Assembly (NCBI GenBank): GCA_026988115.1
Contig: JALSLV010000111.1
Coordinates: 1-64,000, forward strand
Length of the DNA stretch: 64,000 nucleotides
Reading direction: 5' to 3'
DNA from: Lysobacterales bacterium
GTDB lineage: Bacteria; Pseudomonadota; Gammaproteobacteria; Xanthomonadales; Marinicellaceae
Shown: positions 17,998 through 27,090 of the stretch, piece after piece
Layout: each line of letters opens with the position of its first letter
How positions within the stretch are numbered: the stretch's first letter is position 1
Notes under the pieces: model-generated
Told to the model about the DNA's origin: nothing
Databases searched by the model: none
The model's input: the letters and a program-made list of their open reading frames with translations, nothing else
Position numbers and translations under genes: made by a program

Positions 17998-18026
17998 TAA
18001 AGCCTGATTGATTTCAGGCTTTTTCT
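17998..18026 (+). terminator. Rho-independent terminator after the lipoprotein gene
   Basis: Stem AAGCCTGA (18000-18007) paired with TCAGGCTT (18014-18021) and followed by T-rich sequence. A separate hairpin lies just before it (ACCCAAATCC at 17961-17970 with GGATTTGGGT at 17979-17988) but lacks a clean T tail. Confidence 0.8.
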
Positions 18027-18150
18027 TAACCGATGTCACAATTATTAACAATATAGCGACTTAAGCATTTTCATAGCCGTTGTTATGAGGTAAACTATGG
18101 AAAAAATTTGCCCCTGTAATAACTAATAAACTCTTAGGAGAAAAACAATA

Positions 18151-18714
18151 ATGAAAATAATTAATAAAATAGCCATTTTGGTATTAATTGCGTCTTTGAT
18201 GGTTGCATGTAAGCCAAAAGATAAAAAGCCACCAGTCACAACCACCACAAATGATAGACCTGAAGTGGTCGATAAAGGTGCACAAACCAATCCATTAAAA
18301 TCATTTACATTAGACGATGGTAAAACATACTATGACATCTGTTGTAATGCAGAGGATTTAAACAATTCCGATAGCCTTTTGTCACAACGGGTGATTCTGT
18401 TTGCTTATGATCAAGCGACTGTAACAGCGAAATACCGCGATATTATTGCCATTCATGCGCGTTATTTAAGCCAAAACCCATCATCAAAAATGGTACTTGA
18501 AGGGCATGCTGATGAACGAGGCACACCAGAATATAACTTAGCATTAGGCGAAAAACGTGCCAATTCAGTGGCAAATTTACTGCGTGCACAAGGCGCATCG
18601 GCTGGGCAAATCTCAGTGGTTAGTTTTGGTGAAGAAAAGCCAGTGGCTTTGTGTAATAACGAGTCTTGTTGGTCACAAAACAGAAGGGTTCGTATTGTCT
18701 ATACGGCAAAATAA
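18151..18714 (+). CDS. pal: Peptidoglycan-associated lipoprotein Pal
   Basis: A 187-residue lipoprotein with signal MKIINKIAILVLIASLMVAC (lipobox LMVAC) and a C-terminal OmpA-like peptidoglycan-binding domain. Diagnostic Pal blocks are LEGHADERGTPEYNLALGEKRA and SFGEEKPVALC, ending QNRRVRIVY. Pal links the outer membrane to the cell wall and works with Tol proteins in constriction. The ribosome binding site is TTAGGAGA. tolQRAB are not in this window upstream, so pal and cpoB here are separated from tol. There is a terminator between pal and cpoB. Confidence 0.93.
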   Translation: MKIINKIAILVLIASLMVACKPKDKKPPVTTTTNDRPEVVDKGAQTNPLKSFTLDDGKTYYDICCNAEDLNNSDSLLSQRVILFAYDQATVTAKYRDIIAIHARYLSQNPSSKMVLEGHADERGTPEYNLALGEKRANSVANLLRAQGASAGQISVVSFGEEKPVALCNNESCWSQNRRVRIVYTAK

Positions 18715-18751
18715 TCGAACTTTTTAAGTTGAAAAATGTCTAAATATGGAC

Positions 18752-18780
18752 AAAAAACCCGACACTATGTCGGGTTTTTT
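18752..18780 (+). terminator. Rho-independent terminator after pal
   Basis: Perfect stem AAAAAACCCGAC/GTCGGGTTTTTT around a 5-base loop (18764-18768), ending in six T. The A run on the left makes it usable in both directions. Confidence 0.92.
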
Positions 18781-18864
18781 CATAGCAATATTAGAGACTT
18801 TTGCAATTTTTTAATGCGTTTCACGAGTTACGCAAAGGTTTTTTAAATTAATTAATGAAATAAT

Positions 18865-19686
18865 ATGAACAAATTTATCACAGCAACGATTTTCTTAAGT
18901 CTTATTAATTTTTCTGTACAAGCTAAGAAAATCTCATTACAAGACAGATTGGCAAAACTTGAAAAAATAGTCGCAGAGCAAAGCAGTAATCGCTTTAACT
19001 CGGCTGATATTGTTGCGCAAAACCAAGAATTACAGCAACAAATGGCAGAATTGCGTGGCATCATTGAAGAACAAAATCATCAAATTCAGGCACTTAAGGA
19101 CAAGCAAAAACTCTTGTATGTTGACATAGATTCGCGTTTAGCAGAGTTGGAATTAGCCCCTAGCACTAACACCACTAACACCCAAGGACAGTCACAAGAG
19201 GATTTACAAACTTCAGACACAACACCCTTAACGGTAGAAGTGGATGAAAACTACAATAACAGCACAGCAACAACAGATACGGTTGCAACTGAACCAAAAC
19301 TTTCCACTTACCAAGAGGATTACGACATTGCTTTTGCTCATTTACGTGCAGGTCGTTTTCTTGAATCTGCCCGTGCTTTTGAAGGATTTATTCAAAGACA
19401 CCCAGAAAATGAACTCACAGCCAATGCCTATTATTGGTTGGGCGAATCCTATTACGTCAAACGCCAATATCCGCAGGCTTTGGCAGCTTTTCAAGCTTTG
19501 ATAGATAAATTTCCACAAAGTAAAAAATCTGCAGATGCAAGCCTAAAAATTGGCTACTGTTATTATGAAATGGATGATTTAATGCAAGCAGAAAAACACC
19601 TAAATAAAGTGGTAAATTCTTATCCCAATTCAAGCATAGCTCGATTGGCGCAGAATCGTTTACGTCAAATGCGACGTGATCATTAG
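18865..19686 (+). CDS. cpoB: Cell division coordinator CpoB (YbgF)
   Basis: A 273-residue periplasmic protein. The signal peptide is MNKFITATIFLSLINFSVQA. An N-terminal coiled coil (about 22-95, LQDRLAKLEKIVAEQ and LQQQMAELRGIIEEQ) is the trimerisation region. A polar linker follows, then three TPRs (about 150-270, YDIAFAHLRAGRFLESARAFEGF and onwards). CpoB ties peptidoglycan synthesis to Tol-driven outer-membrane constriction. It follows pal as usual, but with a terminator between them. queE starts 6 bases downstream. Confidence 0.93.
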   Translation: MNKFITATIFLSLINFSVQAKKISLQDRLAKLEKIVAEQSSNRFNSADIVAQNQELQQQMAELRGIIEEQNHQIQALKDKQKLLYVDIDSRLAELELAPSTNTTNTQGQSQEDLQTSDTTPLTVEVDENYNNSTATTDTVATEPKLSTYQEDYDIAFAHLRAGRFLESARAFEGFIQRHPENELTANAYYWLGESYYVKRQYPQALAAFQALIDKFPQSKKSADASLKIGYCYYEMDDLMQAEKHLNKVVNSYPNSSIARLAQNRLRQMRRDH

Positions 19687-19692
19687 AACAAA

Positions 19693-20340
19693 ATGGAAAA
19701 AAACCAACTCAAAATATCTGAAATATTTTATTCTTTACAAGGCGAGTCCACCTATGTTGGTTTACCAACGGTTTTTGTGCGTCTAACGGGTTGTCCATTG
19801 CGATGCACGTGGTGCGATACGGAATATGCATTTTCAGGGGGGCAATGGATTGAAATAGATGCCATTATAGAAAAAATAAAATCCTATGGAACACCTTATG
19901 TTTGCGTTACTGGTGGCGAGCCGCTATCACAAAAACGCTGCATAAATTTACTAGATAAGCTCGCAGATAATGGCTTTAATGTGTCACTGGAAACATCGGG
20001 TGCATTATCCCTGGTAAATGTTAATGATAAGGTGACAATAATTATGGATTTAAAAGCACCAGGCTCTGGAGAGGAGTCTAAAAATGTATACGAAAACATC
20101 AATTACATTGATTCCAAAGATCAAATAAAATTTGTTATCAAAGACCGCAAAGATTACCACTGGACTCAAACAATTATCAAGCGTTACAACCTGATAGATA
20201 AATGCGAAGTGCTTTTATCGCCTGTGGCAGGAGAAATTAACCCCGCAGATTTAGCCCAGTGGATATTAGATGATAAAATGATGGTTCGTTTTCAATTACA
20301 ATTACATAAAATACTTTGGCACGACGCCAAAGGCAAATAA
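19693..20340 (+). CDS. queE: 7-carboxy-7-deazaguanine synthase QueE
   Basis: A 215-residue radical SAM enzyme that converts 6-carboxytetrahydropterin to 7-carboxy-7-deazaguanine in queuosine synthesis. The opening SEIFYSLQGEST and the cluster motif C-x3-C-x2-C (CPLRCTWC, C34, C38, C41) are diagnostic, followed by VTGGEPL. The start has no clear Shine-Dalgarno sequence but is only 6 bases from cpoB, which suggests translational coupling. queC follows. Confidence 0.95.
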   Translation: MEKNQLKISEIFYSLQGESTYVGLPTVFVRLTGCPLRCTWCDTEYAFSGGQWIEIDAIIEKIKSYGTPYVCVTGGEPLSQKRCINLLDKLADNGFNVSLETSGALSLVNVNDKVTIIMDLKAPGSGEESKNVYENINYIDSKDQIKFVIKDRKDYHWTQTIIKRYNLIDKCEVLLSPVAGEINPADLAQWILDDKMMVRFQLQLHKILWHDAKGK

Positions 20341-20359
20341 AAACACACAAGAATAAGCA

Positions 20360-21037
20360 ATGAAAAAAAAATGCATAGTACTCCTTTCGGGAGGACTTGA
20401 TTCAACAACATGCTTGGCTGTAGCCAAGGCAGAAGGTTATGAATGTTACACCATGGCAGTGGACTACGGTCAGCGGCACAAGTCTGAGCTTATGGCAGCT
20501 CAGCGTGTCTCAACCCACTTTGATGCCAAAGCACATAAAGTCATCAAAATTGACTTGCGAGCCATAGGTGGTTCGGCACTCACGGCAGACATAGATGTGC
20601 CAGAACACAATGAAATTGAAGAGAATGACATACCAATCACCTATGTTCCAGCCCGCAACACCATTTTTTTAAGTATAGCTTTGGGTTATGCGGAATCCAT
20701 TGGTGCTAATGATATGTTTATCGGTGTTAATGCAGTGGATTATTCGGGTTATCCTGATTGCCGCCCAGAATTTATCGAAAGTTTTGAGCAGATGGCAAAC
20801 TTGGCGACAAAAGCACAGGTCGAAGGGCAAAAATTCACCATTCACACGCCCTTATTGAATATTACAAAAGCAGAAATAATAAAGTTGGGCAAGCGTTTAA
20901 ATGTGGATTATGGCATTACAGTTTCTTGCTACAACGCAGATGACTTAGGCAGAGCTTGTGGAGAATGCGACTCCTGTTATTACCGCAAACAAGGCTTTGA
21001 ACAAGCGCAAGTCAAAGACCCAACGAAATACCTGTGA
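20360..21037 (+). CDS. queC: 7-cyano-7-deazaguanine synthase QueC
   Basis: A 225-residue PP-loop ATPase making preQ0 from carboxydeazaguanine and ammonia. The P-loop is [10 protein letters not shown] (about 8-17). Other family blocks are DYGQRHKSE and [10 protein letters not shown], and the C-terminal zinc site is [20 protein letters not shown], with four cysteines. It forms an operon with queE; queG, the last enzyme, is at 7.5 kb. It overlaps the MOSC gene by 4 bases. Confidence 0.95.
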   Translation: MKKKCIVLLSGGLDSTTCLAVAKAEGYECYTMAVDYGQRHKSELMAAQRVSTHFDAKAHKVIKIDLRAIGGSALTADIDVPEHNEIEENDIPITYVPARNTIFLSIALGYAESIGANDMFIGVNAVDYSGYPDCRPEFIESFEQMANLATKAQVEGQKFTIHTPLLNITKAEIIKLGKRLNVDYGITVSCYNADDLGRACGECDSCYYRKQGFEQAQVKDPTKYL

Positions 21038-21840
21038 TTAAAATTACAGAACTGTATATTTATCCCGTTAAATCTTTAGCAGGAATAAGCATGAAAAAAT
21101 CAGAGTTATCGCAATTTGGTTTACAGAACGACAGGCGTTGGGTAATTGTTGATAAAGATGGCATGTTTATGAGTCAAAGAACCACGCCAAAGATGGCAAC
21201 CATCAAAACAGTCATTGAAAACAATCAATTAAGCCTGTCTCACGATGGCGAAGAAATTAAAGTCCCAATAACCACAAGACAAAGCAAAACCATGCAGGTC
21301 ACTGTTTGGAATGATAGCTTAAAGGCACAAAAAATCAGCCCCAAAATAGATAAGTGGCTATCAGAAATTTTAGGGCAATCTTGTCACTTGGTCTACATGC
21401 CAAAGAGCGCAGAACGACAAATAGATAAAGACTTTGCTCAAGACATGCAATACGTCAGTTTTGCCGATGCCTTTCCCATACTACTGGTATCACAAGCCAG
21501 TATAGATGATTTAAATAAGCGTTTAGAAAAACCTGTCAATATCAATCGATTTCGCCCGAATATTGTCGTGGATGGTGTTGCCGCATTTGCAGAAGATTCA
21601 TGGAATGATTTTTCAATAAATAAAATACACTACAGCATGGCAAAACCCTGCTCACGCTGTATCATGCCAAGTATTAATCAAGAAAAAGGCGTGCAAGATA
21701 ACGTGAAATTATTAGCCGTATTAAATAAATACCGGAAGTTTGATAAAAAGATAAAATTTGGCGTCAATATACTATACAAAGACGCCTTGAAAGTTGATAA
21801 TCAATGTATAAGCCTAGGAGATGTAATTAATTTAAAATAA
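21034..21840 (+). CDS. MOSC domain protein (YcbX-like), GTG start
   Basis: A 268-residue protein with an N-terminal MOSC beta-barrel ([18 protein letters not shown]) and a MOSC domain with [11 protein letters not shown] and [12 protein letters not shown], where the cysteine is the presumed molybdenum or sulfur ligand. Relatives such as YcbX reduce N-hydroxylated compounds, but YcbX also has a C-terminal ferredoxin domain that is missing here. Translation starts at GTG within the GTGA overlap with queC. It is the last gene of the cpoB-queE-queC unit. Confidence 0.88.
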   Translation: MIKITELYIYPVKSLAGISMKKSELSQFGLQNDRRWVIVDKDGMFMSQRTTPKMATIKTVIENNQLSLSHDGEEIKVPITTRQSKTMQVTVWNDSLKAQKISPKIDKWLSEILGQSCHLVYMPKSAERQIDKDFAQDMQYVSFADAFPILLVSQASIDDLNKRLEKPVNINRFRPNIVVDGVAAFAEDSWNDFSINKIHYSMAKPCSRCIMPSINQEKGVQDNVKLLAVLNKYRKFDKKIKFGVNILYKDALKVDNQCISLGDVINLK

Positions 21841-21863
21841 ATGATAAAATTATAGAAAAACAC

Positions 21864-21892
21864 TTGTCATAAACAAAAACATACCCTAAAAT
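21864..21892 (+). promoter_or_regulatory. Sigma-70 promoter of the tRNA-Lys gene
   Basis: TTGTCA (21864-21869), a 17-bp spacer and TAAAAT (21887-21892), about 75 bases before the tRNA. The start region is followed by the GC-rich run CGCACCC, as is common for stable RNA promoters. A hairpin CTTGAG/CTCAAG lies in the leader (21902-21929). Confidence 0.7.
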
Positions 21893-21967
21893 TCGCACCC
21901 TCTTGAGATAGTCACATAAACTACTCAAGAAAGTTCTTAATCAAAGAACACTCTAGTACCCATCTAG

Positions 21968-22043
21968 GGGCCGTTAGCTCAGTTGGTAGAGCAGTGGACT
22001 TTTAATCCATTGGTCGAAGGTTCGAATCCTTCACGGCCCACCA
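21968..22043 (+). tRNA. tRNA-Lys (anticodon TTT)
   Basis: 76 nt with an encoded CCA end. Acceptor arms GGGCCGT/ACGGCCC pair, the D-loop AGTTGGTA and T-loop GGTTCGAATCC are canonical, and the anticodon loop CTTTTAA gives TTT. It differs from the E. coli tRNA-Lys at only a few stem positions. A tRNA-Lys after the pal-cpoB region is also found in enterobacteria. Confidence 0.97.
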
Positions 22044-22070
22044 TTTTTTTGTTGTCCATATCACGCTATA

Positions 22071-22452
22071 AGTTTCCAATCTCGACGCAAAAAAACATTC
22101 ACTTATAATAATAAACTCGTGTTTTTTTCACATCGACCTTGAAAACTTCTAACGCAATCTGAACAACAAAAAACAAGTTTTTTTAATTCCAGGCTCAATC
22201 CTAAAAAAGAATCATTTATAAAGCACAAACTCATCTTTTAAAGCACTGACCTTGAAAACTTCTAACACAATCTAGCGCACAAAAAACGAGTTTTTTAGTT
22301 TCCAATCTCAATCCTAAAAAGCACACACTTATAATACATAAACTCATGTTTCAAAAAAATTGATTTTGAGCATTTCTAACACAATCTAGCGCACAAAAAA
22401 CGAGTTTTTTAGTTTCCAATCTCAATCCTAAAAAAGCACTCACTTATAACCC
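22071..22452. repeat. Imperfect tandem repeat of about 113 bp, 3-4 copies
   Basis: The block AGTTTCCAATCTC...AATCCTAAAAA recurs at about 22071, 22184, 22297 and 22411 (steps of 112-114). Each unit also has ACTTATAATA...AAACTCATGTTT, TTGA-AACTTCTAACACAATCT and GCACAAAAAACGAGTTTTTT. The last part, AAAAAACGAGTTTTTT, is a near-palindrome able to form a hairpin. A partial fifth copy is at about 22633-22660. No reading frame spans it. Confidence 0.82.
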
Positions 22453-22742
22453 TGTAAGGTGGGTTTACCCACCAAAAAAAACGTTGGTTGAAACCGACAC
22501 TCCGATACGGTGGTTCAAAAGCAATTATCGCACAGCGACACAGTGTACACAGCGAAAATCAAGAGAAAAAGTGCTAACAGTGTAGGATGTGCCCCTTGTG
22601 GGTACCCATTTGAGTCTGAATCTAAACCAAGAAAACGAGTTTATTAGTTTCCAATCTCAAACTTTTTGAAACAACCCTGTAAGGTGGGTTTACCCACCAG
22701 AAAGTCGTAGGGTGAGCCGTGCCCGCCGAATTTAGAACATAA
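22449..22742. repeat. Dispersed palindromic intergenic repeats (GGTGGGTTTACCCACC family)
   Basis: Two elements open with CTGTAAGGTGGGTTTACCCACC (about 22450 and 22677). The second continues GTCGTAGGGTGAGCC...CCGAATTTAGAACA. A related GTTGGTTGAAACCGAC palindrome lies near 22484. A third copy of the first family is at 24070-24134 and a second GTCGGTTGAAACCGAC copy is at 27091-27106. They look like REP-type elements. Confidence 0.78.
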
Positions 22743-22818
22743 CCGTTAATCGTACACTCATGTCGTATTCCTCTAATAAAATCTAGAGGCGACAACCAGC
22801 CATAAGGAGAACCACTGT

Positions 22819-23910
22819 TTATGCCCTGTTGAGAATAACTCTATATCGAGTACTACGTCCTGCACCCAGAGGTTCTAGTCGTTTTAACCCAACAAGTTTT
22901 TTGATGCTTGCTTCAATGGTACGAGGGGGAAATCCAAGAGCTTCAATCGCATCTTTTCTGGAAAACTCTATTTGGGTTATTGATTGAGCCCATTGCCAAA
23001 GTGCAAGTTGCTTGACAGAAAGTAGGTGCTCTATTCTATCTCCCTCGATAATGGCTAATGCTTTTGTCGCTTGTCCTCTCACAATCTCAAGGAAAAAACG
23101 AACCCACTCGGAAATATCTTCTTTATCACTTTTCCAACTTGATTGGGCTTTGTTTAGGGCAAGGTAATAATCAGCTTTGCGTTGCTCCACCAATCTTTCA
23201 TGTGAAACCAGACGTGTAAAATTATATCCGTTTTTTAATAATATTAAATTTGTTAGTAAACGGCTGGTTCTACCATTGCCATCTTGAAAAGGATGTATGG
23301 CAAGGTATTCAAATATAAAACTGGCAAGGCGAATAAGTGGATGCTTGAAATTTTCCTCATCTGCCCATTTGTTCCATGCCATCAAATCCTGCATTTCCTT
23401 GGGTGTCAAATGCGGTGGTGTCGGGTCAAATATCACACCGACAAGTTGACCACTTTGGTCTCTGGCTTCCACTCGATTAGATCCAAACTTATAAATGCCT
23501 CTTTGGCGTTGATCCTTATCAGAATATTTCAACATGTCATGGTGTAACTGTAAAATCAAAGATTCACTAAGAACCATACCACTATAAGAATCTAGAATCA
23601 CTTCGAGTACCTCTATATAACCAGCAACCTCTTGTTCGTCTCTACTTTTGAATTTTTTAATTCTTAAATTTCGATACAACAATTCAACTTCATCATCTGA
23701 TAGGCGATTGCCTTCAATGCGGTTTGATGCACCACTTGATGTAATAATAACCGATTGTGTTAATCGGTTTATAGTTTGAGGCAGAAGCTTATCGGTTAAA
23801 CGAATAGTGTTTTTAATTGAATCAATTTCAGATATAATAGCAAAGAACTCTTCGGTTTGTTCAGAGCCAAAGGTCAATCTTTTACTTAATCTGTCATCTT
23901 TCCAAGTCAT
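22819..23910 (-). CDS. Fic family protein with N-terminal inhibitory motif
   Basis: A 363-residue Fic enzyme, probably an AMP-transferase. The active loop is HPFQDGNGRTSR (206-217), matching HPFx(D/E)GNGRxxR with the catalytic His. The N-terminal inhibitory helix carries S-x3-E-G (SNRIEGN, about 62-68), a class II arrangement that keeps the enzyme off until relieved. A Fic_N-like domain precedes it, and the last 70 residues look like a winged helix (FSRKDAIEALGFPPRTIEASIKKL), so the protein may bind DNA and control its own gene. TGTGAGATA repeats lie directly upstream. No partner antitoxin gene is needed or seen. Confidence 0.92.
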   Translation of the reverse strand: MTWKDDRLSKRLTFGSEQTEEFFAIISEIDSIKNTIRLTDKLLPQTINRLTQSVIITSSGASNRIEGNRLSDDEVELLYRNLRIKKFKSRDEQEVAGYIEVLEVILDSYSGMVLSESLILQLHHDMLKYSDKDQRQRGIYKFGSNRVEARDQSGQLVGVIFDPTPPHLTPKEMQDLMAWNKWADEENFKHPLIRLASFIFEYLAIHPFQDGNGRTSRLLTNLILLKNGYNFTRLVSHERLVEQRKADYYLALNKAQSSWKSDKEDISEWVRFFLEIVRGQATKALAIIEGDRIEHLLSVKQLALWQWAQSITQIEFSRKDAIEALGFPPRTIEASIKKLVGLKRLEPLGAGRSTRYRVILNRA

Positions 23911-23915
23911 TATTT

Positions 23916-23962
23916 TATCTCACAAGTTGCCTATGTGAGATAATGTGAGATAATGTGAGAAA
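23916..23962. promoter_or_regulatory. Repeated operator-like sites upstream of the Fic gene
   Basis: TGTGAGATA occurs at 23934-23942 and 23944-23952 and as TGTGAGAAA at 23954-23962, with a 10-bp period. An inverted copy, TATCTCACA, lies at 23916-23924. All are within 52 bases of the Fic start codon, as expected for an autoregulatory binding site. Confidence 0.6.
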
Positions 23963-24428
23963 AGTCAAGCGAAGTTTTTAACTGTGCTCAAAAAATACGC
24001 CATAAAATTCTAGAATAAAGCATAATAAAACACAGCTTGCCCTTCATTACTTCGAATACGGTAACTCAGTAAGGTGGGTTTACCCACCACAAAGTCGTAG
24101 GGTGGGCCTGCCCACCGAATTTAGAACACAATCGCGAATCACAACCTATAAAACTAAAAAATATAAAATTCTCTACACATAAACAAATATCTCCTGAAAT
24201 AAATACTCTAAAAGTAAGATTATTTCTGACAATTACTCAAATAAATTCCCCTCCACTGGAGGGGTGGCCGTAGGTCGGGTTGGTGTAATTACAGATAATA
24301 AAAGTATTGTGGTAGGATTTTCCAGATATCTCCTTGAACGTGGGAACAAAAAAATAAAAGGGTAAATAAAATGGGTGTCCCTGCTTATTTATCATTAGGT
24401 TAATGCTACCATTTTTATACGAGCTTAA
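23963..24428. other. Non-coding repeat-bearing region between Fic and HEPN-like genes
   Basis: No credible reading frame. It holds the third GTAAGGTGGGTTTACCCACC element (24070-24134, with the second palindrome GGTGGGCCTGCCCACC) and a different palindromic repeat, CCCCTCCACTGGAGGGG, at about 24249-24265. Confidence 0.6.
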
Positions 24429-25124
24429 TTATTGTTTCTGTCTACCTGTCTGTATATCCAAAGAGGTTTGAACGGCTTTCATGATTCCATAAGGCTTAAC
24501 TTGCTGAATATCAGGGTACATTGAAAATTCTTTCCCAACCAATGCCTTATAATCTTGCATTATATATTCCTCAACATGTTGAACAGATGTTAGAACACTT
24601 TCAACTTCATCGAACAAGCATTGCAAAAATTTTATTTCATAATATTGATATGTAGGCAAAGGGATATTTAATTTAAGTGTATTTATAAATTCTGAATCAA
24701 TTTTAAATAATTTCCTTTTACCAATTAGCAAAGACTCTGGGATGTGAAGCCCCCAATTGCGATATTGGTTGAAACTTTTTAAAATTGACAAAGTATCTTC
24801 GGGCAAACGTGAGATGACTATACCCAAGTTACCTTGATTCTTGTAAAGGATTTTCCTAAAGCGGCGATAGGAAACCGTGTTTTTAGTTTCATCACCAATA
24901 ATATTAAAAAGGTAAAATAAAACACTTCGTATTTTGTCGCTGATTGACTCATAAAAAGTTGATTCTATAATTTTAGAGTCAGGATTCGAATCAAGTATTG
25001 ATCCAATTTCACTATGATAGAAAGTTAACCTTTTTTTATATTGAGTTACATCAATTAAGATTTCCATCAGGTAGAAAATATAATCGTCATGACAGTCCAG
25101 TTTATATCTCTTCATATTTTGCAT
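24429..25124 (-). CDS. Hypothetical protein with a HEPN-like R-x4-H motif
   Basis: A 231-residue all-helical protein. I recognise no named family. It contains RNWGLH (about 122-127), which fits the R-x4-6-H motif of HEPN ribonucleases found in toxins and phage defence. The flanking helices, with FYESISDKIRSVLFYLFNIIG before and LQCLFDEVESVLTSVQHVEEYI after, fit a four-helix HEPN fold. It lies between a Fic gene and a ParDE pair. No minimal nucleotidyltransferase partner is seen. The start could be 25124 or 25115; neither has a ribosome binding site. Confidence 0.5.
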   Translation of the reverse strand: MQNMKRYKLDCHDDYIFYLMEILIDVTQYKKRLTFYHSEIGSILDSNPDSKIIESTFYESISDKIRSVLFYLFNIIGDETKNTVSYRRFRKILYKNQGNLGIVISRLPEDTLSILKSFNQYRNWGLHIPESLLIGKRKLFKIDSEFINTLKLNIPLPTYQYYEIKFLQCLFDEVESVLTSVQHVEEYIMQDYKALVGKEFSMYPDIQQVKPYGIMKAVQTSLDIQTGRQKQ

Positions 25125-26332
25125 AGTGGGTTACATTTGTTTTTAGGAATTAATTGTATCACTAATACTCTATATAGCTACAGCTTTTGTAAATGTATGT
25201 ATTTATTAATTTTAAAATTATAAAAACAATCGAGGGAAAAGCCTTCCCCTTATTCCAAATAACGTCCTGTCATCTTCCAACAACCCTTATCTGCAGGAAC
25301 ATCCCGCAACACCCCATTTAAAAACTTCGTTAAAAACAAGTCAAAAAAAACTTGTGGCTCTGCCCCGAACGAACCTCAACCACGCTGGTTTTATTTTATT
25401 ATTTTATTATGCGAATCTTTCGCATTGCATTTGTGCAGAATGGGTGGTTCCCCCAAAGTTGATGTTTGAGCTCTTTCTCCGAACTTCGCCAGTCAGGCAG
25501 ATTTTCTAAACCGTAGGCAATATGCTTTGCTTAAAATCTTATACTGATTTAATAGACTCTAAAAAAACCATTGAAGAAAATTATAACGGTTGTTATTCAG
25601 TATGGTTTTGATACATGGCAGATTACGCCGAAGAACTCGCTGAAAGCACAACAGAAATTCCACAGCATTTAGTGTTTTAAATCGACTATGAAAAAAGGCT
25701 CTATGTGAAATGTAGTGGGTAAAGTATAATTATCCCATGAATAGTGAAACATTAATAGGTATGGTACTTGGGTTAAAACCCACCATCTAATTCAGTTCCA
25801 ACCATGTGAATCAAGTTGTTTGACTAACACAGTTGAGAGTATAGTATAAAGTGTTTAACTTCAACTAGTAGTTCACCCTAAGTGGAAAATATACTCGGAC
25901 AAGCTAGAACACCTGCCACATTTACAATTCTCATCAGGTAGTCATTAGGGGCAGGGACTTTAGTCCCGTTGTTTAAAAGACGGACTAAAGTCCGAACCCC
26001 GCCAGCTTGAAAATCAAAGGGACTTGCTTTTTATTATTCAATACAAGTTTTTTGGTTTTGTGCTTTGGAGTTTTCAATAAGATGGCTCATTCTATTTTGA
26101 TGGATGTAGCCTATTGGAATAATGAACAATTCAAGAATAAGATTTACTTTTTATGCGTACAATTGAAATTTGATTATCCACTGTATTTCACTTAGAGCCT
26201 AAATTATTTGGGCTAAATGTTTGCATTCACCATTCAGGAAGAATATTCTCCCTAAAGACCCTCTTTGAGTATGAATATTTATTAGAAGTTTATTAGAAGT
26301 TTATCGGAATCGTGAATTAAGGTTCAGTGTGT
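25125..26332. other. 1.2-kb region without a credible gene
   Basis: The sequence is interrupted by stops in all frames. It includes a short palindrome ATGCGAATCTTTCGCAT (about 25409-25425), a short open stretch 25615-25680 that looks like a gene remnant without recognisable identity, and the GGACTTTAGTCC repeat pair. A 62-codon frame at 26007 is not supported by a ribosome binding site or homology. It is probably decayed accessory DNA. Confidence 0.5.
25954..25994. repeat. Inverted pair of GGACTTTAGTCC palindromes
   Basis: GGGACTTTAGTCCC (25954-25967) and CGGACTAAAGTCCG (25981-25994) are each palindromes and are also reverse complements of one another across a 13-base spacer. This is a REP/BIME-like intergenic element. 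Confidence 0.75.
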
Positions 26333-26632
26333 TTATTGCTGTAACTGTAAGTCAATATCCATGCTTTCATGTAAAATTCGGATGATTTTAATGTGGTCAT
26401 TATTTGTCACTAAATAAACAATAAGGTGTGATGCATGATGGTGAATCCTAGTAGGGGGATCAAACTCGAAACGCTCACGGCACATGAGAGGATTATTTGC
26501 CAAGACGGAGAAGGCTTGTTCTAGTTTGTGGGTGTAATCAATAGCCTGAGTCGTTCCCCAGTTTTTTGCGGTGTAGTGCCAGATTTCTTCAAGGTCATTT
26601 TCAGCGGATTTTTTAAGTGTATATTCAGCCAT
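26333..26632 (-). CDS. ParE/RelE-superfamily toxin
   Basis: A 99-residue toxin of the ParE branch. The opening YTLKKSAENDLEEIWHYTAKNWG, the central QAFSVLANNPLMCRERFEF and the C-terminal strand IKIIRILHESMD are typical. ParE toxins poison DNA gyrase; the family also contains mRNA-cleaving relatives. The ATG at 26632 is preferred over TTG at 26635. It overlaps the antitoxin gene by 8 bases, the standard antitoxin-first order. Confidence 0.9.
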   Translation of the reverse strand: MAEYTLKKSAENDLEEIWHYTAKNWGTTQAIDYTHKLEQAFSVLANNPLMCRERFEFDPPTRIHHHASHLIVYLVTNNDHIKIIRILHESMDIDLQLQQ

Positions 26633-26873
26633 CAACTTGGCTTTCTTTTAACATCCGCTTAGTAAAAGCATTGATATCAAAGTTTTTAACATCTTCGCTT
26701 TCCAATCCTAGAGTGATTGCCTTTTGCATAGATTCAATTTTCTGCTTGCGATCTTGGTCACGGCGAATAAGGTCTCGAACATAATCGCTACTTGTTGAAT
26801 ACTTTCCCTCGTCAATACGTTCTTGTATCCAGGTACGCATTGGTTCAGGGAGTGAAATGTTTAATGTTGCCAT
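26625..26873 (-). CDS. ParD-type ribbon-helix-helix antitoxin
   Basis: An 82-residue antitoxin with the N-terminal ribbon-helix-helix strand TLNISLPEPMRTWIQERI, then the ParD signature YSTSSDYVRDLIRRDQ. The acidic C-terminal tail would wrap the toxin. The start at 26873 follows a near-perfect AGGAGG (26883-26888); an upstream in-frame ATG at 26906 lies in the operator and is not used. It is the first gene of the pair and probably represses it together with ParE. Confidence 0.9.
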   Translation of the reverse strand: MATLNISLPEPMRTWIQERIDEGKYSTSSDYVRDLIRRDQDRKQKIESMQKAITLGLESEDVKNFDINAFTKRMLKESQVDG

Positions 26874-26898
26874 GATGATATACCTCCTAAATGTTAAG

Positions 26899-26927
26899 TA
26901 TGGCATATATTGGCAAAAATTGCCATA
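26899..26927. promoter_or_regulatory. Palindromic operator of the ParDE operon
   Basis: TATGGCA (26899-26905) and TGCCATA (26921-26927) form an inverted repeat, with an inner TTGGCA/TGCCA pair, 26 bases before the ParD start. This is suitable for ribbon-helix-helix dimers. Confidence 0.6.
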
Positions 26928-27090
26928 GGAAAATTATAATAGTTACTCATCATTATTAGTAGTTTACGCCGAATAAACTGACCGAAGGTACAACATAAAT
27001 TTCACGTGGTTGCGGGCTTGCCGATTACCCTTTCGGTATTAACATCTTTACGTGAATCGGCTCGGTTGATTTCAAATCAAACCTAAAAAA

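Noticed and set aside
22044-22818. CRISPR array downstream of tRNA-Lys
   Set aside because: Units are 112-114 bp and imperfect throughout, without short identical repeats and unique spacers, and no cas genes are present.
26007-26195. 62-codon open frame
   Set aside because: No ribosome binding site, no recognisable family and AT-rich low-complexity composition in a decayed region.
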